Source of the DNA: Chloroflexota bacterium
Lineage (GTDB): Bacteria > Chloroflexota > Anaerolineae > Anaerolineales > Villigracilaceae
NCBI GenBank assembly: GCA_016191895.1
Contig: JACPVD010000006.1
Location: 1 to 9,262 of the forward strand
Length of the DNA: 9,262 nt
Direction: 5' to 3'
The stretch's first letter is position 1, and each line of letters begins with the position of its first letter. Shown in pieces: positions 5,774 through 9,262 of this stretch. Made by a program: the position numbers and the translations under genes. The notes below the pieces were generated by a model. That model did not search any database. It saw only the letters and a list, made by a program, of their open reading frames with translations, and had not been told where the DNA came from.

Positions 5774-6463
5774 ATGAAAATAATCGATTCAAGCGTTGAA
5801 CTACGCATCAAGGCGCTGCGGGGCAACGAATACTTTGACGATCTTCCTGAATCCATGTTGAAGGGCATCTCAAAGCACATGTGCATGCGCGAATACCAGC
5901 GCGGCGATGTGGCGCTTTGGGAAGGCGACCCATGCGACGGATTGTTTATCCTGGAACAGGGAAGCGCGAAAATTTTCCGCCTCTCGCCGCAGGGGCGGCA
6001 GTATATTGTCCGCGTGTTGCAGGAGGGGGATACGTTTGGGGAGGTGCCCACGTTTGACGGCGGGATGAGCCCGGTCAATGTGGAGGCGTTGGAGCCCTGC
6101 CGCGCGTGGATGATCGAAGGCGAAATGTTGCGCGGGCTTGTGCAGGCGCATCCGCAGTTTGCGCAGAAGGTGCTGGTCAATTTTGGGAGGAAGTTGCGCG
6201 GCATGATCCGCATGGTGAGTGAGATGGCCTTCTACCAGGTTACTCACCGACTTGCGCGCCTGATTGCCGACGACCTGCCGCAGACGAAGACCACTCCGCA
6301 ATGGACCCAGGAGCAACTCGCGGCGCGGTTGGGAACCGTCCGCGAAGTGGTGGCGCGTTCTTTGAAGGAATTGGAACGCAGCGGCGCGATCCGCATCGAA
6401 GACCGGCGCATTCACATTGCGGATAAAGAAATCTTTCGGCAATGGTCGCAGCCAAGTCATTAA
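5774..6463 (+). CDS. Crp/Fnr-family transcriptional regulator
   Basis: A 229-residue protein with an N-terminal cyclic-nucleotide-type sensor domain (about 23-113), a long dimer helix (about 118-155) and a C-terminal winged helix (about 175-218). The helix-turn-helix reads QEQLAARLGTVREVVARSL. Arg190, Glu191 and Arg195 match R180, E181 and R185 of E. coli CRP, which read GTGA half-sites. The sensor pocket segment FGEVPTFDGGMSPVNVEA lacks the Arg-Ser pair with which CRP holds cAMP, and the Cys residues (37, 54, 109) are not arranged like the FNR iron-sulfur ligands. The signal is therefore unknown; a redox, haem or NO response is possible. It is convergent with nrfHA, whose promoter carries a matching palindrome. 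Confidence 0.9.
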   Translation: MKIIDSSVELRIKALRGNEYFDDLPESMLKGISKHMCMREYQRGDVALWEGDPCDGLFILEQGSAKIFRLSPQGRQYIVRVLQEGDTFGEVPTFDGGMSPVNVEALEPCRAWMIEGEMLRGLVQAHPQFAQKVLVNFGRKLRGMIRMVSEMAFYQVTHRLARLIADDLPQTKTTPQWTQEQLAARLGTVREVVARSLKELERSGAIRIEDRRIHIADKEIFRQWSQPSH

Positions 6464-6536
6464 AACAATTGCAACGGCATGCTTCGCGCATTGCCGCCGC
6501 AAATGATCAATGTAGCTTCTCGATGAATTGGGGTGT

Positions 6537-6575
6537 GGGGTGTTTTGAGCGCGCTTCGCGCGCTCAAAACACCCC
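6537..6575. terminator. Large hairpin between convergent crp/fnr and nrfA genes
   Basis: Positions 6537-6554 pair perfectly with 6558-6575 (18 bp) around the 3-nt loop TTC. It lies 73 nt past the regulator stop and 11 nt past the nrfA stop, so it probably ends or protects both transcripts. No clean T run follows on either side (GCTTCCCTTTCTT rightward), so intrinsic termination may be partial. Positions 6464-6536 hold nothing else recognisable. Confidence 0.7.
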
Positions 6576-6586
6576 GCTTCCCTTTC

Positions 6587-7924
6587 TTATGGAGCCGGGG
6601 TTTGATAGTAGGTGTTTATCTCCAACAGATCAAAATCATTGACGGATTGCGCCGCAAGCATTTGTGCCTGGCGGGCGAGGTTGGTGGCGTCGGCTAAAAC
6701 TTTGAGCGCGTATTCCGGGTTATGGAAGCCGGTGCTGTTTTCGGCGGAGATATAGTCCCACATAAATTGCGCTTCGCGGTGAAGTTTGCGCGCTTCATCG
6801 AGCAGGGCGGGGTCGGCATTGCCGGCAGCCACCGCCGCCTTGATGGCGTTGATCGCATCTACAAGCGCATCTTCGGTGGCGATTTTCGTCGTGGCAACCT
6901 GTTCCTGAATCGTGTTCACGCGGCGGACGACATACTCGGTGTCGGTGTGGCATTGTCCGCAGGCGGCTTCGGGATTAAGCAGGGGGCTGTGAACGTCGTG
7001 TGAGGAATACTTTGCCGCGCCATCGCGCACGTAGGGCATGTGGCAATCGGAACACGATACGCCCGCTTTGAAGTGAGTGCTGTCGGCGGTGAAGAATTCG
7101 TATTCGGGATGCTGCGCCTTCAGCATGGGCGTGCCGGCGTCGGGATATTCCCAATCCTTGAAACCGTATTCTTCGTAATACTCGATCATTTCCTCGACCT
7201 TGGTTCCCTTATCCCAGGGGAAGGTCAGGTACTTGCCGTCGCCTTTGAAATAATATTCCACATGGCAGTTGGCGCAAACAACAGTGCGCATTTCCTGGCG
7301 GGTGAAGGTTTCCCAATCCTTGCCCTGTCGTTCGAGAGCCTCTTTCAGCGCGGGGTTGGTTACGACCAATCGCATTGTCTCTGAATCGTGGCAATTGGAA
7401 CAGCCGATGGCGTTGTTGATGTTTGGCGTCATTTCATTGAACGACATCTTGTCGTAGGCTTCCATGCCGAGTTCGGTCCACAGGCCGGGATTATCCGATG
7501 ATTTGCACGAATAGCATGTGCCCGGCGTGCGCTTCGGGTTGGTATCATCCAAATTCAAACGCTTGGTCGCGCGGACATCCTCCAGCGCGTTTGCATGACC
7601 GCGGTCGTCGTTGTAATCCTTGCTGAAGGGATACCCTGCAAACAGGATCACCTGACGCGGATCGCGCTCGAGCCATGAGAATTGCGAAGAACCGGCATAG
7701 GTGGTGTCCACGTTATTGGTTTTCGTTTTCAGAAATGAATCATATTGATTGGGAAAGTTCACGCCCCATTGGGACGAGTCCGGTTCCATTTGCGCGATCT
7801 CGATCAACGGCTGGGTGGCGCGTTCCTGCGGAGGCTGGTTTTTTACAAATACCAAAACGCCCACAAGCGCGGCAGCCAGCACAATGACCAGCCCCGCTAA
7901 AATAAGATTGGTGTAATTTTTCAT
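6587..7924 (-). CDS. nrfA: Ammonia-forming pentaheme cytochrome c nitrite reductase NrfA
   Basis: A 445-residue multiheme enzyme reducing nitrite to ammonium with six electrons outside the cytoplasmic membrane. The five haem sites are CYSCK (137-141), CSNCH (175-179), CANCH (217-221), CSDCH (291-295) and CGQCH (322-326). The CxxCK at the first site is the hallmark of the catalytic haem. Likely active-site residues are Arg185 (TMRLV), a Tyr of HVEYYF (221-226) and His284 (STHFKAG). Lys269 and Gln271 in KAQHPEYE match the calcium ligands of the family. Residues 6-27 are one hydrophobic segment with no clear cleavage site, so it may stay membrane-anchored. The ribosome site AAGGAG (7933-7938) overlaps the nrfH stop, implying coupled translation. 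The lysine-ligated haem site may need the dedicated CcmF/NrfEFG-type maturation proteins, which are not visible here. Confidence 0.97.
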   Translation of the reverse strand: MKNYTNLILAGLVIVLAAALVGVLVFVKNQPPQERATQPLIEIAQMEPDSSQWGVNFPNQYDSFLKTKTNNVDTTYAGSSQFSWLERDPRQVILFAGYPFSKDYNDDRGHANALEDVRATKRLNLDDTNPKRTPGTCYSCKSSDNPGLWTELGMEAYDKMSFNEMTPNINNAIGCSNCHDSETMRLVVTNPALKEALERQGKDWETFTRQEMRTVVCANCHVEYYFKGDGKYLTFPWDKGTKVEEMIEYYEEYGFKDWEYPDAGTPMLKAQHPEYEFFTADSTHFKAGVSCSDCHMPYVRDGAAKYSSHDVHSPLLNPEAACGQCHTDTEYVVRRVNTIQEQVATTKIATEDALVDAINAIKAAVAAGNADPALLDEARKLHREAQFMWDYISAENSTGFHNPEYALKVLADATNLARQAQMLAAQSVNDFDLLEINTYYQTPAP

Positions 7925-7932
7925 GATAACTT

Positions 7933-7938
7933 CTCCTT
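7933..7938 (-). promoter_or_regulatory. nrfA ribosome site overlapping the nrfH stop
   Basis: On the minus strand TAAGGAGAA joins the nrfH TAA stop to AAGGAG, 8 nt before the nrfA ATG. Ribosomes ending nrfH are thus placed on the nrfA start, which would keep the two subunits in balance. Confidence 0.75.
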
Positions 7939-8425
7939 ACTTGATGGGGTAGAGGGTGGAGTCTTGATAAGGAACAATGGAAGAGCCACGCTCGCCGTGC
8001 GATACGCTTCGATGGCACTCCCAGCAATAGCGGTCATATCCCTGCGCGCCAGCCATCACGGTTTCGACGGTCGTTTCATGACAGCGCACGCAGTTATGCT
8101 GGATGATTTCTTTCGTCGTGTCACTGGCACGGATGGCGATAGGAATATTCCCCGTCACGAAGGCATAGGTATCCTTCATGCCCTGTCGCCCCTTTTCGAA
8201 ATAATACGCGGCTACATTTTCATGCGGCAGGTGGCAATCGACACACTTCGCGACGTTCTCGTGTGGCGCGTGATACCAGTTTTCATATTGGGAGTCCATT
8301 GCGTGGCAGTTGTTGCATGTCTCGGGTGCGTCGCCCCCATAAGCCGGCGCGTCGGTGACAAAGATGAACAGGCCCAGAGCAAGGACTGCGGCAGTCACTG
8401 CGATAATGAAAGGTGTTCTGGTCAT
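7937..8425 (-). CDS. nrfH: Tetraheme quinol dehydrogenase subunit NrfH
   Basis: A 162-residue membrane cytochrome c of the NapC/NirT/NrfH family that oxidises menaquinol and passes electrons to NrfA. One N-terminal membrane helix spans residues about 5-23. Four haem sites follow: CNNCHAM (37-43), CVDCH (61-65), CVRCH (112-116) and CWECH (134-138). The CxxCHxM of the first site is typical of NrfH, whose Met (here Met43) ligates haem 1. The ribosome site GAGGA (8432-8436) lies 6 nt before the ATG at 8423-8425. The nrfA ATG begins 12 nt after its stop, forming a two-gene operon in the usual nrfHA order. Confidence 0.96.
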   Translation of the reverse strand: MTRTPFIIAVTAAVLALGLFIFVTDAPAYGGDAPETCNNCHAMDSQYENWYHAPHENVAKCVDCHLPHENVAAYYFEKGRQGMKDTYAFVTGNIPIAIRASDTTKEIIQHNCVRCHETTVETVMAGAQGYDRYCWECHRSVSHGERGSSIVPYQDSTLYPIK

Positions 8426-8457
8426 GGGCTATCCTCGGAAAAGATTAATGTGCGCTT

Positions 8458-8463
8458 AATATA
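8458..8463 (-). promoter_or_regulatory. -10 element of the nrfHA operon
   Basis: The minus strand reads TATATT. The predicted start site is near 8451, giving a 26-nt leader that contains the nrfH ribosome site. No TTGACA-like -35 is present; the Crp-type palindrome occupies that place, as at activator-dependent promoters. Confidence 0.55.
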
Positions 8464-8484
8464 AAACAGAGGCGGGATTTTGTT

Positions 8485-8500
8485 TGTAACTTTTGTCACA
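8485..8500. promoter_or_regulatory. Crp/Fnr-type operator upstream of nrfH
   Basis: The palindrome reads TGTAAC-N4-GTCACA on the plus strand and TGTGAC-N4-GTTACA on the minus strand. It matches nine of ten positions of the E. coli CRP consensus TGTGA-N6-TCACA. Its centre is 41.5 bp upstream of the predicted nrfH start site. The regulator encoded at 5774-6463 is the likely ligand. Confidence 0.7.
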
Positions 8501-8596
8501 TTCCATCATTCAATCTGAGTTTTGGATGAGTGCCAAATCTGCCTAAATTTGTCCGAACTTGAAAGCGATCACCCCCTTATGAATTTGACTTCCGTC

Positions 8597-8637
8597 TCCC
8601 GCCCCGTCGACGCCTGATTCAGCGAAACGGGGCGGGA
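8597..8637. repeat. GC-rich hairpin upstream of the nrfHA promoter
   Basis: TCCCGCCCCGT (8597-8607) pairs perfectly with ACGGGGCGGGA (8627-8637) around a 19-nt loop. On the plus strand TTCTTTCC follows, which makes a weak intrinsic terminator for a rightward RNA. On the minus strand it may insulate nrfHA from the upstream copper-chaperone gene. The stretch 8501-8596 shows no gene or other clear signal. Confidence 0.55.
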
Positions 8638-8655
8638 TTCTTTCCGTTGCCTTAT

Positions 8656-8701
8656 GGAGTGCAAAATCGGAGATTTTGCACTCCGAAGTCAGAGACTTCG
8701 G
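8656..8701. repeat. Tandem palindromes downstream of the copper-chaperone gene
   Basis: Two perfect hairpins are joined and share two bases: GGAGTGCAAAATC (8656-8668) with GATTTTGCACTCC (8672-8684), loop GGA, and CCGAAGTC (8683-8690) with GACTTCGG (8694-8701), loop AGA. They begin 10 nt past the leftward stop codon. No U tract follows, so they look more like a REP-type repeat or an mRNA 3'-end protector than a classical terminator. Confidence 0.7.
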
Positions 8702-8710
8702 ACTCCGCCT

Positions 8711-9178
8711 TTACGGCATATGCCCATCCATCCCGGAGCCGCCCATATCTTCCGCCTCCTGCACAGGGACGGTCAACACAATATCGGCATGATTCTTGAA
8801 ATGCAGGGTGAGTGTGATCTTCTCGCCGACCTTCAAATCCTGCTTCAGGCCGATGAGCATGATGTGATAACTGCCGGGCTTCAATTCCAATTCGCCGCCG
8901 GAGGGCAGGGAAACGGATTCTTGCGGCAGCATCTGCATGACGCCATCCGCGCTCATTTGGCTGAGGTGGATTTCAGCGGCAGTTGCAATATCGCATGAGA
9001 CGCCGATCAGTTCGTCGTCGGTGTCGGTGTAGTTTGCCAGGGTCATGTAGGCGGCACTGTTGCCGTCTTTCAATGCGGCGCGCGCCCAATAATCGCCTGC
9101 CTGAATGTCAGTCCCTTTTGGGCCGCATGCGCTGAGGAGGAAGATTACTATCAAAATGAAGGGGATTATTTTTTTCAT
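8711..9178 (-). CDS. Periplasmic copper chaperone lipoprotein, PCu(A)C family
   Basis: A 155-residue copper chaperone of the PCu(A)C (DUF461) family, which hands Cu(I) to the CuA centre of cytochrome oxidases or related copper enzymes outside the membrane. The signal peptide ends in the lipobox LLSA-C with the lipidated Cys18. The copper motif is H-(M)-x10-M-x21-H-x-M; here His71, Met83, His105 and Met107 fit that spacing exactly, with Leu72 in place of the optional Met. The tail after residue 145 is rich in Gly, Met and His and may add metal affinity. The start ATG at 9176-9178 has AAAGGA 5 nt upstream (9184-9189). The target oxidase or other partner is not in the window. No convincing promoter is seen in 9190-9262. 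Confidence 0.88.
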   Translation of the reverse strand: MKKIIPFILIVIFLLSACGPKGTDIQAGDYWARAALKDGNSAAYMTLANYTDTDDELIGVSCDIATAAEIHLSQMSADGVMQMLPQESVSLPSGGELELKPGSYHIMLIGLKQDLKVGEKITLTLHFKNHADIVLTVPVQEAEDMGGSGMDGHMP

Positions 9179-9262
9179 GGTTTCCTTTGTATAGAGTAGA
9201 TGGTGCTCTCTTGCGACGATACGCGTTTGGCGGGCGGCGCTAGGAGAGATCTGTGCATTATG

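Noticed and set aside
5870..6502. Leftward open frame (210 codons) opposite the Crp/Fnr gene
   Set aside because: Antisense to a clear Crp/Fnr protein; composition is typical of a shadow frame and no ribosome site is seen.
7964..8464. Rightward open frame (166 codons) opposite nrfH
   Set aside because: Antisense to all four NrfH haem motifs; no independent support.
9242..9262. AGGAGAG followed by a terminal ATG, possible rightward gene start at 9260
   Set aside because: The gap of about 13 nt is long for a ribosome site and no coding sequence is visible beyond the window edge.

Overview
This 9.3-kb window is a bacterial chromosome segment, most likely from an Anaerolineae-type member of the Chloroflexota. 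That call rests on the gene mix (an orphan MEMO-family protein beside priA, Pro-rich lipoproteins, a DUF6159-like membrane protein), on moderate GC, and on short heptamer repeats placed inside a gene. It is an inference, because no database search was possible. All nine protein genes look intact. No tRNA, rRNA, CRISPR array, transposase or phage gene is visible.

Left part (1-5765): a bidirectional terminator (73-119) closes a leftward secreted lipoprotein gene (130-888). A 50-bp divergent promoter region separates it from a rightward series: MEMO-family protein (939-1772), primosomal helicase PriA (1780-4257), a polytopic membrane protein (4286-5182), a purine-type phosphoribosyltransferase (5256-5765) and a Crp/Fnr regulator (5774-6463). 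Two features stand out. At three of the four same-strand junctions the upstream TAA stop codon lies inside a perfect TATAAT hexamer. At two of these, and at the MEMO gene, the ATG follows the -10 element by only 6-7 nt, which predicts leaderless mRNAs. Second, priA carries four tiny tandem repeat arrays (7- or 8-bp units) in frame, all in predicted linkers or loops, including one that enlarges the zinc-binding loop and forms a near-perfect DNA inverted repeat.

Right part (6464-9262): the leftward pair nrfH-nrfA encodes a tetraheme membrane quinol dehydrogenase and a pentaheme nitrite reductase, together a complex that reduces nitrite to ammonium with electrons from quinol. The pair converges on the Crp/Fnr gene across an 18-bp perfect hairpin. 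Upstream of nrfH a Crp-type palindrome (8485-8500) is centred at -41.5 from the start site predicted from a TATATT -10 element, the classical class II activator position. The regulator's recognition helix keeps the R-E-x3-R pattern that reads GTGA half-sites in E. coli CRP, so the regulator gene, its likely site and its likely target are in one locus. Further upstream lie a GC-rich hairpin, a tandem pair of palindromes, and a leftward periplasmic copper-chaperone lipoprotein of the PCu(A)C type with an exactly spaced metal motif.

The best leads are the fused stop/-10 junctions with leaderless starts, the repeat arrays embedded in priA, and the self-contained nrfHA regulatory circuit.
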